This document shows positions 21,826 to 33,424 of a stretch of 64,000 bases of DNA, in pieces; position 1 is the stretch's first letter, and the number at the start of each line of letters is the position of its first letter. A program made the position numbers and the translations under genes. The stretch comes from Steinernema hermaphroditum (Eukaryota; Nematoda; Chromadorea; Rhabditida; Steinernematidae), in contig CM059623.1 in NCBI GenBank assembly GCA_030435675.1, positions 5,730,012 to 5,794,011 of the forward strand, in the 5' to 3' direction. Under the pieces are notes generated by a model. It searched no databases. It was not told where the DNA came from and was given only the letters and a program-made list of their open reading frames with translations.

Positions 21826-21974
21826 GATGGCGATTAATTTGTTATTCTTGTTCTTTTGTTGCTTTTTCAAATTCTATTGTTGTTGGATGCACCGACGGGT
21901 GATAGATAAACCGCTACAGTTTGGACCCGAAGGTCGTTCTGACGATTTGAGATCTCGCGATTTTGTACACGATT

Positions 21975-22882
21975 CTAGGGTTGGGTAGAAGGATTGGTAT
22001 TGGGGATTAGACCGGGAAAGCTCAAAGCTGTACGATTTGCGTTTGCGTAGAGTTGCAGAAGAAGACCTAAAACGAGCAAGGTTAAGTGAACACAGGAAAC
22101 AGGACGTACCTGGATCAATGGGTGCACCACCAAGATGACCTAAGGAAGCTTTGCTGGCGAGGGAGGCGGCTGCGGCGGGATTTGCGAAAGGCGAGGCGCG
22201 CTGCTGTAGGGGATTCCTTCCTTCGAGGGCAGCTGAGAGTTGGGCGGCTTGCGCCTGCGCATACTGTGCCGCCTGAGCTTCAGCGGTCTTCCGGGCGTCG
22301 GCTTCGGCCTTAGCCGCTTCTGCTGCCTTCTGCTTGTTGTAGAGCGTCTTGTAGTGAGTTGTCATCTCATGATGCTGCTTCTGCAACGTATCGATCTTCT
22401 GGTTGAGTCGCTTCAGCTCCTCGTCACACTGCTCCACGTCCTTTCGAGCGTTTCTGACTTTCTCTTCTGCGTCCTCTTTCTTCTTTTTCATAGCTGTCCT
22501 TTGCTGGGCGGCTAAGAAATCAAAAATGCACAAATGCCGCAGCTTTTCGCTTACCTTCTTCTTCTTGCTTCCGCTTCCTCGTGATGAAAGCGACGAGATT
22601 CTTCTTCATGGACTCGTTCACGTGGAGCGGCTTTATTCTCGATGGTAGCTCCGAAGTTTGCGTAGAATCCTTTGGTGTTGGCTTGTATACTGCTGTTCGA
22701 CAGAGGAGATCCTTTCCCGCATGTGCTGACTCGTCGCCCACCACGGAGGCTTCCCGAACGGAAGGATTCACTCCGGTTGTGTCGTCGAGGTCGTCGTCTT
22801 CTTCGAGGTCTCCGTCCTTCTCCGTTTCGTCGAAATTTCCGAGCGCCGGCTTGCCGTTGCGTAGAAAACGAGATGCTGCCAT
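21975..22882 (-). CDS. Coiled-coil nuclear protein, GPS2-like
   Basis: Exons 22882-22555, 22511-22110 and 22066-21975 give 273 residues. An acidic N-terminal region (DGDLEEDDDLDDTTG) precedes a strongly charged coiled coil of about 100 residues: NLVAFITRKRKQEEE, KKKKEDAEEKVRNARKDVE, CDEELKRLNQKIDTLQKQH. A Gln/Ala-rich and then Pro/Asn-rich tail follows. The layout (RKRKQEEE motif opening a Lys/Glu coiled coil that ends in an H-x-x-M region, then a low-complexity tail) resembles GPS2, a subunit of the NCoR/SMRT-HDAC3 corepressor complex. I rate this as suggestive only, since charged coiled coils resemble one another. The ATG sits three bases after a TTGCAG acceptor, so trans-splicing is likely. 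It is convergent with LRRC47, 149 bp apart. Confidence 0.65.
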
Positions 22883-24235
22883 CGCCTGCAAGCAAGGCAC
22901 GATATACGAGAATCAGACGGCCATGACAAAACGTGATTCACACAGCAAACAAATGCTCATTACACGCCTGATAATACTGTGAAAAAAACGGTGACGCTTT
23001 GGGAATGGGGCGCATAACACATTGTTTGCATGCTAACACGCGCTCATATTTCTATAAGTAGCTCATGTTGGTCTTATTTTTCACATACTGAACCTAATGC
23101 GCGTAAACAGAGTTCTTAAATTCAAAGAAATCTACCTTACTACATGGATTACGATCAACTCCAGGTACATTGTTTGGCATCTGTTTTTTAGTTCTACCCT
23201 TCTGTGGAATGTGCGAAAAAATGGAATCGTATGAAAGTCCAAACACCTAAGATTCAGCCTCAGTGATCGCTTGACAGTGAAGATAAACAGATAAAGATAA
23301 ACACGAGAACAATCAGAATTTCACGCATATCTAAAATGTAAGCCAAACTGCTATGAGCAGAGGGTATGGGAAACATAGGAAACCCACAAAAGAGTTCAAA
23401 AACAGCGAAAACGGAACGAAAAAAAGAGGACGAATTTCGAAGTCTTTCGCCCAGTTCCTCTCCTCGTCTCCACCTTTGTGTGTGGTCGGCGGGAAACGTC
23501 TTCCATTCGTGCCTACAGTCTGCAGACAGCTGCTGTAGACGGCGCGACAGCTGTCTCAGACAGCCTGTCTGTAGAGTCTACAGACATCCTACGGGTGCGA
23601 CCCTTTTCTGTAGATGTTGTCGCCATCGATCTCCCCCGTCGCCGCGCTCCGATCCGCGAACTTTACGTGATCCACGGGCTCTGAAGCGCCGATCGATTGG
23701 GGCATCATTCCACTTTGTTTGTTCAAATCGTAGACGTACTCTGAGAATCAGTGAGTATTTGCAGTGTACTGGCTTTGCTGTTCCGGTGAATTCCATTGTA
23801 TTTGGCTCATTCCCCGCGTATTGTCATGTGTCCTTTTAAATGCGAGTTGGGAGTCAGCTTCCGATCATCACCTACGAGGAGGAATTTTCCAGTCGCTTCT
23901 TCCGGTGACCTTTTTTCTTTGTATTATTCTATTTGTGTACATGGTGGATATAAAAAGAGTGCAACAGTTGTTTCATCTTCCCCTTTTCTTGCGAAATTCC
24001 AGCAATACTGCACGATTTCCCGTCTTTAGCTCTGGTCCACAGTGAAACTGGTTATTTCGTGGGAATTCTACAGTTGTTGTGTCTTCTTTGCGTGCTTTCG
24101 CTCCTTTCATCGTTACGTAAATGCTCGAATCTTTCACAGTAAGTTTCTTGTTTTCAGTATGATAACCGCCAGCTGCCAGAATAATGTATAGGCACAACTC
24201 CTTGAAGAAAGGTGCTCGAAGCCGACAAACAACGA
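22883..24235. other. Intergenic, no gene recognised; CAGACAG palindrome cluster
   Basis: AT-rich to 23350. At 23518-23587 a dense cluster of CAGACAG/CTGTCTG motifs forms overlapping palindromes (CAGACAGCTGCTG, GACAGCTGTC, CAGACAGCCTGTCTG). Open frames of up to 157 codons overlap without splice structure. The right end serves as 5' flank of CYLD. Confidence 0.5.
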
Positions 24236-27200
24236 ATGACTTCGGGAGGACCGAGAACAGCACGAACAAGAGCACGTAAGCGTGTGGATTCAAAATCTAC
24301 GTTATCTGTTTTTTCCAGAGATCCCTTTGCCTGTTTGACGAATGCCGGAAGCGCGGAGATTTTGCGCGCAGGGCTGCTGAAGAAGGAATTGCCCGGCTAC
24401 ATAATCGAAGAACAGAGGAAGAAGGGCACGCCGCAAGTCACCGATGTGCGAGTAGAACGCGGCACTCTCCTGGAACCGCTCCGTGACATCACCAGCCAAG
24501 TGAGAACAGAGCTTGATTATGCTTGTCTTACGTCATCAAGCGGCTCTGAATCGTGCCAGGAATACTTTAAGTGCATCGACCTTAGCAGCACAAACGTTTA
24601 CCTTGCTGCTAACGTAGCTCAAGACGTAGGTACATATTGATTCCGACCTGTTGCCGATATTAGCTCATTTAGGTTGAGCTGCTCGACCCCGTTGAAGTGA
24701 GCATTTTAAGAGGCGTGATGGACTGCGAAGTGCGATACGAACTTTTCTACCACAAAGACCTTTTCCACTTTATCTACACTCTTGGCCGGGGGGATACGGT
24801 GTGCGTCGAAATCGTCGACAACAGAAGAGCCGGTAGAACAAAGGTCGTAATGGGATGCTTAGAATTCATCGGAGAACCCAACCCAGGAAAAGGAACAAAA
24901 TACGGTATCCGCATAGAGGTCAGTTATTTCACTGTGTTAATGGATGATATCCTGATGGGGTTCCACAGAAAACACGGCCTATCACAGTTCAACCTACTTT
25001 ACTGGTTTGGCGGTAGTCACCGTTCTTCCACAACGCCAGTATAATGTGGGCGTTTGGGTGGGTGCTGTTTTTCGATTCGCCGCCCCGGGCATTTGATGTA
25101 AGTAGCTAGAGAAAAGAGAGAGAGAGAGCAGTCACGTTTTGTGACATCTGACATATGTGCGTGTTTTGTAACGCGACGTTCCGTCTGTTCTAAATTCGAG
25201 AGTCATTCTTCTTGTCCTCTTTCTATTATTCGCCTTTCAAGCGATAGCCATGCCGCTCGTCTTTCCGTTAGGGGTATTGTTGAGGTGAGAAAGCGCCGAG
25301 TGATTCACCTTTGCGGTCATATGTTTCAGCTGCTTGAGGGAAGCGAAAAATCAGATTTGCCGGCGTCAACTCGTTTAAGATGTGTAAATGCTTTCCCAGG
25401 CGGCCGAGGATAGAGGAAGTGCGAAACTGAGTGGTTGAGTGGTTTTCAGGCTACGACTCACCGCGACACTATTATACCAATGCATGACGATTTGGGGATT
25501 TTCTGTTTTGCGTAGTTTAAACCGCCTCCCGGTGTCAGATGGACGTAGTAGGCGAGCACTACACCGTAGATTCTGCAGCGCTGTTTTCCCTCTGATTTTG
25601 ACGTGTCAGCAAAATTTTATGTAAAATCGATGTATGTTGTGCCTGCTTAGTGATAATTAACGCGCTCTAATGATGTTTTGAGTGTTTTGCAGAGGTGGGT
25701 CCTGTGAGTTTTGAATGTGCGCTCCCCGGTTTACGATCCGGGCACACAGAGAAGCTGAGGCGAGGACAAACAAACTGTGGGAGCATTTCTTTTCTGCGCT
25801 GCTCTCGTCTCGCCACTTGCCGCCAGATTTTTCCTTCTTCGTTTAAATTGTGTAAACACGTTTGTGTATATTTCCGCCTTCGCCTTTCCTTCTTCCTTAA
25901 TCCCTGTGTGAGTCGTCTGACCCTCAAGTACTTTTAATGTGTTTACGGTTTCGCGACTCCGTTTGCCTGCCGACGATCGTTAGGCAGTGATCAGGTCAAG
26001 CCTTTTATAATTGTTATTTCAAAGTTGATAGCCTCTGTTCTTCCATGAGGAGGCACAGTCGCGGAAACCGGTTTAGTACCTTGGGGAGCTCTCCGACATA
26101 CCATAGGCAGCGATGGAACGAACTGCAGAAAAGAAAAAATTCGGAAACCGTGTTTTCAGCTGCTTTCGATTTTAGTTTGTGCGCCTGTTTAAATCGTGTT
26201 ATGAGAGCGCAAGGCATTCAAAACGACTTTATGGCCACTTAGCACCTCGGGGGATATGAAGCATCCAACGACTTGGGCGTCTGTTTACTCGTGCCCGGGG
26301 CCAGTTGTCCTGTAGCTGAGAAGGTTGCGACTGCTGACTGAACGTTTTCATTATTCCTGATGTTGTTCTTTTTGCGATATCGATTGCGAGTGTGGCGAAA
26401 TGTGTAGTCCAACTGGAGCATGTGTGCACTACTTCAACTGGTGGACCCTGCCGCCAGCTGTGATATCCACTAATTGAAGCATTCGCTTGACTAAGGTCGC
26501 AACGGGGATAATCGCGCATTATATGGGTGTTACGTAAATCCGCTGCTGTGACGCATCATGTCTGTTCTATCATAATGAGCTTCTTTTCAGGAAGGCGAAG
26601 AAGGCGATATGAACGGAATGATAGAGGGCCGGCGCCTTTTCCACGCTCCCGATCGTGGAGCGGTCCTCGTCGGCGCCGAACGACTAAAAAGGCCGACTGC
26701 GCCACTTCTGGAGCGTTTCAACGACAGTTCCTTCTATTTGACTGCTGACACTGACTTTGACGAGTCGCCACCGAACTCATATCGTATGAGGCAGCAATGG
26801 AGGTAAGTTACTGTAGCCGAATTTTCCAATGGAACATTTGCATATATAAGTGCTTAAGATGTTTACGAACTATTGTTTTCCAGAGAGTCTCAGCCGATGA
26901 GCACGGGAAGTTATGCAGAACCAGAACGTGTCCGGCATGTCCCCATTACCATAATTTCGCCATCGAATTCGGCCGAGCTAGCAAACCATGGTTCATCAAG
27001 CCATTCGATCTCATTGCAGTCGAAGGGCACGAAGAGCATCAAAGGGTCTTCTCCTCCGTCGTCCAAAACGAACTCACTCAAAAAATCGTTTGGAAATCTG
27101 ATTCCTGGTCGTAGAAAGTCGCCAACATCTCGACCGTCGCCCATCCAGCGCGATTATTATGACGGCAATTTCCATGGTATTAGACCGGCGTCACCTTGTC

Positions 27201-30200
27201 ATTCGCATCTTACACAATCGTCGTCAGCAGCTCAGTACGACGTTCCACCACCTGAAGAAGAGCACTCCACGTTCTACATGGCGAAGAACGGCAAGAAGTA
27301 TCCAACTTCGCGGACTATCTCTCCAGTGGAGAGGCGCTACGACTCGCCTCCTTCGATCGAAGCGTCGAACACGATCGTTTTCGAGGAACCAGAGAATAGT
27401 GTGAGTGGAACGATCGCCGACGAAACCCGAAGGTTGGTTTCCGCGGGTGCTTGTTTTGCGACCGTTGCGTTTCAGAATGCGTGACAGCGACTTGGTGAAC
27501 GGCATTCGGGAGAATGAGCGTATCGTTTGGTTCGACAGCAGAGGAATTAAGCACGTAGGGGTGGTAAAGTGGATCGGGCGCCTCGAAGGGTATCCGAACA
27601 TCTACCTTGGCATAGAATTTGTAAAGAGCTGTTGTGGAATTGTCGACTAATTAATGTGTTTAGGAGGACAAATGCGGAGGTGGAAATGGCTGGTGGCGTG
27701 GAGAACACTTCTTCAATTCAAAGACGGACCATGCTGCTTTCATTCCGATAAACATGTGCATGGCAGAGAAGCATATGCAGGCCCAGATGCAGCTACACTC
27801 ATTCGAAGCTTCTTGTGCGAAGAACCGCCAACCTCGGATGCCGCCTCCCAGCTACGTATCGGTATCACCGCCATCGACCTTAGAGCAACAGCCGCCACCC
27901 TCCTACGCCGTCGCTGCAAATCCTGGCCAACCAGGATCGCAAGGTTACAGTGGTCACAATTCAAAGTGGCAACCTCAAACCATAGCACAAAGACCGCGAC
28001 TCGTGGATAAAGGAACTCGTGTGGTGACCAACGCCTACTCTCCCCCTGGTACTGGAGTTGGCCGCAAATCGCCTCCGATCCACTATCGGTCGATTCAGGA
28101 GAACAGCTCGAATGGAGATTACGGTGGCATCGCAATCAGTATGTCCACTTTGTTTATGTTCGGCGATATGAGAGTCTTGTTGCAGATAGTTGCGTTGAAG
28201 TAGCGTACAAAGGAGATGTCCGATATGGCGTAGTCGAATGGATCGGCGAGGCAGTCGAGAAGGCGACGCAACGTGTACAGCGGGTGGCCATCGTTATACT
28301 GGTTTGTTTGTTTTTTCTTGTTCATTTCGCGTGTTCGCGGGGACTCGATTATAAGTGCTCCCGCTTGTTGTTTACTTGTGCATTTCGCTGTATCGATTGT
28401 TTGCCTCCAGGGCACCTCAACGTTCTTTTTGTTCTTGGCCCGTATTTAGCCGTTTCCCAGGCGCTCGTGAATTAGTCATTTCTGCCACGCAGCAGGTATT
28501 TGCTAAGTACATGTGCTCTTTGAATCTCCTCTTCCCATTAGCTCTAGGTCGATTACGCGAAATTTAATCCCCTCGGCGAGTGCGAAACCGATTGTTTTAA
28601 CTTCCACGGATTCTCACGAGTGTATAGCTTGGGTAATACTGATGTCATGACGACTGCATCGTTCGGAGCATCCTAACAACTGGTGCCCCCCTCGGTGGTG
28701 CGCAGAACGCGTGAGGCTGACAAAAACAATTGCGCCTGATTCGATTACTCTGGTTGTTTAAGTGCCAAAGTATTTGTCTTATCCCAGGCACGGCTTCTTA
28801 AAATAGTTGCTACATGCGATTCGCTGCCTTATCTTTTTGCAGGTGACTGTGAAAACGTACTTTAGTGCGAACTATAATTGTCAGTAAATTACATGTGGTG
28901 ACAACTGAATTTAGGACAACGATCCTCCGCTCGACTGGGAGCGTGTCCTCGACCACCTGGATGAGATGCCGTCTATGAGCCCAACGACACAGAGTGCGAT
29001 CTTCAAGTCCTCGAATTTGTCCGCTATCGTTCCGATCTCCGCACTTCGAACGGATGCCCGGTTCGTCTCCAACTCCGCTCCGGTTACGAATGGCTCCAAC
29101 GGCTACCGACATCCCACGGGCAAAGGCTCTCCTCCGGCAGAGAGTTGTGCAGGTAATAGCGCGAGTAATTTTGCTGAAGGCATTTTTTCCTTTAGTTTTG
29201 AACTTCGGAAATGTGGATAGCGGTATCGAGAAGAACCCGTGCGGTCCATCAAAGGACATAACAGCCCTGAAAGGGCGTTTTAAGGGTATCCAGGGACACT
29301 GTAACAGCTGTTATTTGGACGCAACGCTTTACGCCATGTTTGTGCAGTCGTCTGAATTTGATTATATCCTCGGGCGACAGCGGAAAAACGGCGATATCCC
29401 GGAATACGATGAACTCCTGAAAATTCTGACCACGGAGATCGTGTATCCCCTCAGAAAGTAGGCAATGCTACTTAATTGCTGTAACCCATGATGTTCAGGT
29501 TCCATTATGTTCGTGCCGATCATGTGCTGAAATTCCGCCAGCTTCTTAGTCGACTTCTTCCTGAAATGAATGGACTCACTTGCGACGAGAAGGACCCCGA
29601 GGAGATCCTGAACGTGCTCTTCAATGATCTATTAAAGGTCAAGCCGATGCTGCGCCTCCGCAACATGGCCGACGGCACCAGCCACGAATCATTCCTGTGC
29701 CCCCTTATAGCCGAAGACATGTGGAGCCCCGAACAGCTTCAACTGATTACTCTACAGTACCTCTTCGAGCGGTCGATGTATTCGTCCAACGTGCAGTTCG
29801 AGGAACTCCCAAAAACGTTGATCGTGCAGCTCCCACGCTCTGGCCAGCAGAAGCTCTTCGACAAGATCGTTCCTAACATTGAGCTCGATCTTACTCACCT
29901 TCTCTACGGCGGTACGTCAGCACTGCCTGAAAATAAGATTATTTTCCATCGCCTTAGGTTTGAGACCGTGCCGAACTTGTTCTTCCCAAGCGGACGTAAT
30001 GTGCCCGGAATGCTTCCTCACGAATCCCCTTCTTCTGAACGAAGTGACTTTTTGCAAGCGGTGTTTCCAAAAAGCGCACATTGACAAGGAGGACCACAGT
30101 CCGAAGAACCTGGAGCCATGCTCCGCCAGAAGGGGCGTAGATCGCGAGACAATCAAAGAACAGTACCTGCAGCTCACGGCTGTGTTGTCCATCAACACTT

Positions 30201-30568
30201 CTCATTACGTGTCATTCGTGCGCACCTACAATAACTCGTGGCTCTTCTTCGATTCAATGGCCGATCGTCATGGATTATCCGATGGCTACAATGTACCCAA
30301 TGTAAGCCTCTTCTTATCCGTGACTGAAGTCTAAGCGAATTCCACATTCCAGGCAACCTTATGTGATTCGATATCCCAGTGGCTCTCTCCGCTGGGCGTG
30401 CAGCGTCTCCACGAGACGCTCCGGACAGAAGGTCGACTTCCTCAAGAGGTCTACAAGGATCCTATGGTGAACCGACTACTCACCGACTGTTATATCTGCT
30501 TCTACACGCTCGTCGGCCCCAGCTCGCCCACCACTCGACGGGTTGGGAACACGAAGTTCTTCGCTTAG
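24236..30568 (+). CDS. CYLD deubiquitinase (three CAP-Gly domains plus USP)
   Basis: CYLD removes Lys63- and Met1-linked ubiquitin chains and tunes NF-kB-type and receptor signalling. Exons: 24236-24275, 24321-24625, 24673-24918, 26591-26802, 26884-27432, 27476-27620, 27664-28138, 28186-28301, 28915-29152, 29196-29457, 29499-29911, 29958-30301, 30353-30568, about 1186 residues. CAP-Gly 1 spans the 1.67-kb intron (GCLEFIGEPNPGKGTKYG, then EEGEEGDMNGMIEG). CAP-Gly 2 reads WFDSRGIKHVGVVKWIG then DKCGGGNGWWRGEHFF. CAP-Gly 3 is VAYKGDVRYGVVEWIGEA. The USP domain has Cys box GIQGHCNSCYLDATLYAMF, the zinc-binding B-box insert (CRTC, CPEC, CKRC, DHSPKNLEPC), and the His box INTSHYVSFVR. All catalytic elements look intact. 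The first exon is least sure: its acceptor is an AGAG where only the second AG keeps frame. Low-complexity Ser/Pro regions lie between the CAP-Gly domains. Confidence 0.93.
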
Positions 30569-31639
30569 CAGTTAGACGCGCTTTCTTTTATTGACCACTT
30601 TTGTAGGCTTCCATTCTAGAACTGTTGTGCCTTGTACAGAGTATGTATTATATTGAAATTACCAGAGACCTGTTATATAAAACTAACACTGTTTTGAGGT
30701 ACTTCGTTCGTTGTCCCGGTGACTGCTAAGACGTCGAGTTTCTGTTCCCAGGGCCAGAGCCACTTAACGACTTATTGTCACGCGAAGGGAGACGGCGCTG
30801 TGAATGAGTGAGTAGGCCGGGGTTCCGCCGTTTTATGGGTATTTATGACCGAAGACACGATCGTAGGGAGTGGGCCGCCGCCGATCGTAATCGTAATGAT
30901 GTGACATTTGGAGGCCTTTGTTCGCGAAACGCTGAGTCAGGCGGATTCTGAGTCAGCGGATCCGAAGACGCGCGGAAGGCGTTTTTGTTCGAAAGAAAGG
31001 TGATTAATGGCGACGTCCGGGACACTTCGCCACTCATCCTCCTTCGTATAGTCGCCGATTGCATAATTTATGCAAAATTTGTCGCTGCTTATTTATGGGT
31101 CTTTATCTCCAGCTGTTTTGGCGCACGCCAGGGCCTTCCCGGGTCGCCTGAGGGTCCCCCGCGGCGGTCTTCTCGAATCGGAGACGCCTCGCGCGCCGAT
31201 TAGGCGACGACTGAACAGTTTTTGTTATGGAGCGATCGATTCCGATCGGCGGTTGAGTAAATAGGAGACCGGAAGGCAGCCTCTGAGTGCTCTGGATAGG
31301 CCTGCGCGAGGCGTTCGTTTCTTCTCGCGGTCGATGATTCAGTTGATGCGAATGTTTCTGCTCCCTACGAGCAGTTCCTCTTTTCCCTTCATCAGTCGGT
31401 GCAGTGAACTACGGTAGAAGGCGGATTTCGGGAGCTCTGTCTCAATGTACCGTATGTATAATGTATTCTGTATTTCCGTTCTTTTCTGTACAACTCTGCA
31501 ACATATCTGCACTTTCTCGAGACGCTGAATTATTAACGACGCCATGTCTCCACGAGAGTGGGCGCGATAGTAACCACTCCTCTCATGAATAACCTAATTT
31601 TTGAAAGGACAATAGTGCAGATTTTGGGGGAAAAAAGAA
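30569..31639. other. Intergenic, no gene recognised
   Basis: 3' flank of CYLD followed by GC-mixed spacer. Short frames only. No repeats of note. Confidence 0.5.
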
Positions 31640-31643
31640 CGCT

Positions 31644-31710
<67 letters not shown>

Positions 31711-31713
31711 AGC
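31640..31713 (-). tRNA. tRNA-Asn (anticodon GTT), second copy
   Basis: Identical over all 74 nt to 13827-13900, with anticodon loop CTGTTAA and a T6 terminator immediately downstream. The flanks are unrelated to those of the first copy. Confidence 0.95.
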
Positions 31714-33424
31714 ACGACCAGCTATGCCTCGTGAGATCTATATGCCCCTGTAGAAACAAAGGACAAAAGTGCAGAATTTCGTATGTTTCCCCACGAGCCG
31801 CCATAAAACTGTCACGGTAAATCGTTTTTAGCGCGCGCCTTTCGGCGTTCCGATCGCAAAAAATTCGCGCATCTGCACAGGCGTTTCCCCTCCAATTTGC
31901 ATAAACCATCGCGTGTCACCCTCCGGGAATTCCTTTTGTCGTCTTTGGCCCCAGAAGCATTAATAACTAATCTCCCATCTGCGCACTCCTAACAAGAGCC
32001 ACCAACATGTGCTTCTTCTGGCCATAAACAGCGGAATCCTTTTTTGTGTCTTCGCTGTAGGATTCTGTGGGATCTGCACCCCTGCGATTAATCCACTTCT
32101 CAAAAAGCGGGCCTCGACAAACATCGCGAGGAACTTCGAGGTGTGCGCCCACTCTAATTGTTGCGCGATCGTTTTAATCCCCTTTGGACGATCGTTGTTT
32201 TGCTGTTTGCACGCCCTAATGGACGCCGCCGATCGCACTTTACCCGATTCGGTGCGACCTTGACGCGTTTTTATTGGAGCCATTCGGATCTGCGCGCTTC
32301 CGAAGCTGATTTAATTACGGTACTCAAGCGAGGCGTTCGATCGTTTGCATGCGAGCGTCCCTGTTAGAACCAAAGAGCGTAAAGCTGCCTTCTTTGGAGG
32401 GGAAGGTGGAAGCAGAGGAAGCACGGCGCCAGAGATCGGACTGTTCGACCTTCAAGAAGGACCCAACTGGAGGCCCACAATTCGAATCCCTGAGGCTCTC
32501 CAAGATCTCCTGTCAAGGCTCTCTGTGATATGATCTCATTTTCTCAGATTTGGCTACATAAGAACCTTCCAAGATAGCCCTTTCCTGAGGGAAGCGGACC
32601 CAAATCATCCTGAGACAGAAGATACCCCCCCCCACGCGAACCATCCGCACCCTGCAGCTCTGATCTCAGAGCTGTCCTAACGAACGCCTCCAATTAGTCA
32701 GTCCTCTGGCAACATCGTCCTAATTCGGGTCTCCATCCACCCGAATCGCCGCAAATCACTTCCCGCGCATTCAACACCCTCCGTCCGTTATAATTCGGGG
32801 GCGGGGTCTCCCTCATCGCCGCCGCCAAAGGAATCCCCAGATCCCAATTCCCCGCGGCACTTCGACGCCAAAAGCTGACGACGAGCCGCTCCCCTCTTTG
32901 TTCGCCCCTTAATTGCGTTTTTGTTTTGCGACCCACAGGTCGAAGACCGGCGCCTCCTAATGGGTTCCACCGGAGGTGGGGAGTACTGTAGTGAGGGGCC
33001 CTAATTTTTGATTCTTTGGGCGACCCGAAAGTTAGATCTGGGTCACTTCCGAAAGGTGTACCTTTGGTCGCAACTCCAGGAGTTGTAGAGGGGGTACAAT
33101 TGGTGATTGGGCATTCCTGACGACCGGGAAATGTCTGCCCTTAAGACCATGGACATCCACTCAGTACACCTCCACACTTCTCTTATTCCCGAAGAACTTG
33201 GTTTATCCTAAAGGATACCGTTTGTCGAGTCAGAACCTCAAGAAGGCCTCTGTGGAGCCTCTGAGCTCGATCGTCGAAGAACTGCAAGAAAGAGGAAGCG
33301 ATCATCTGCTTAATTGGCCTTGGAAGTGCCTCCTAATCGTGTTTACACCTCCGCGTGGCCCCCTTTGTGATCTCCAACGTTACTTTCGCCCTGCTGACTT
33401 CAGCGATTTCAGCCTCGCTGCCTA
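31714..33424. other. Intergenic; 5' flank of integrin 1
   Basis: No coherent gene seen. Short open frames overlap on both strands. A CGATTTCAG acceptor at about 33403-33411 precedes the integrin start codon and is the likely trans-splice site. Confidence 0.5.
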
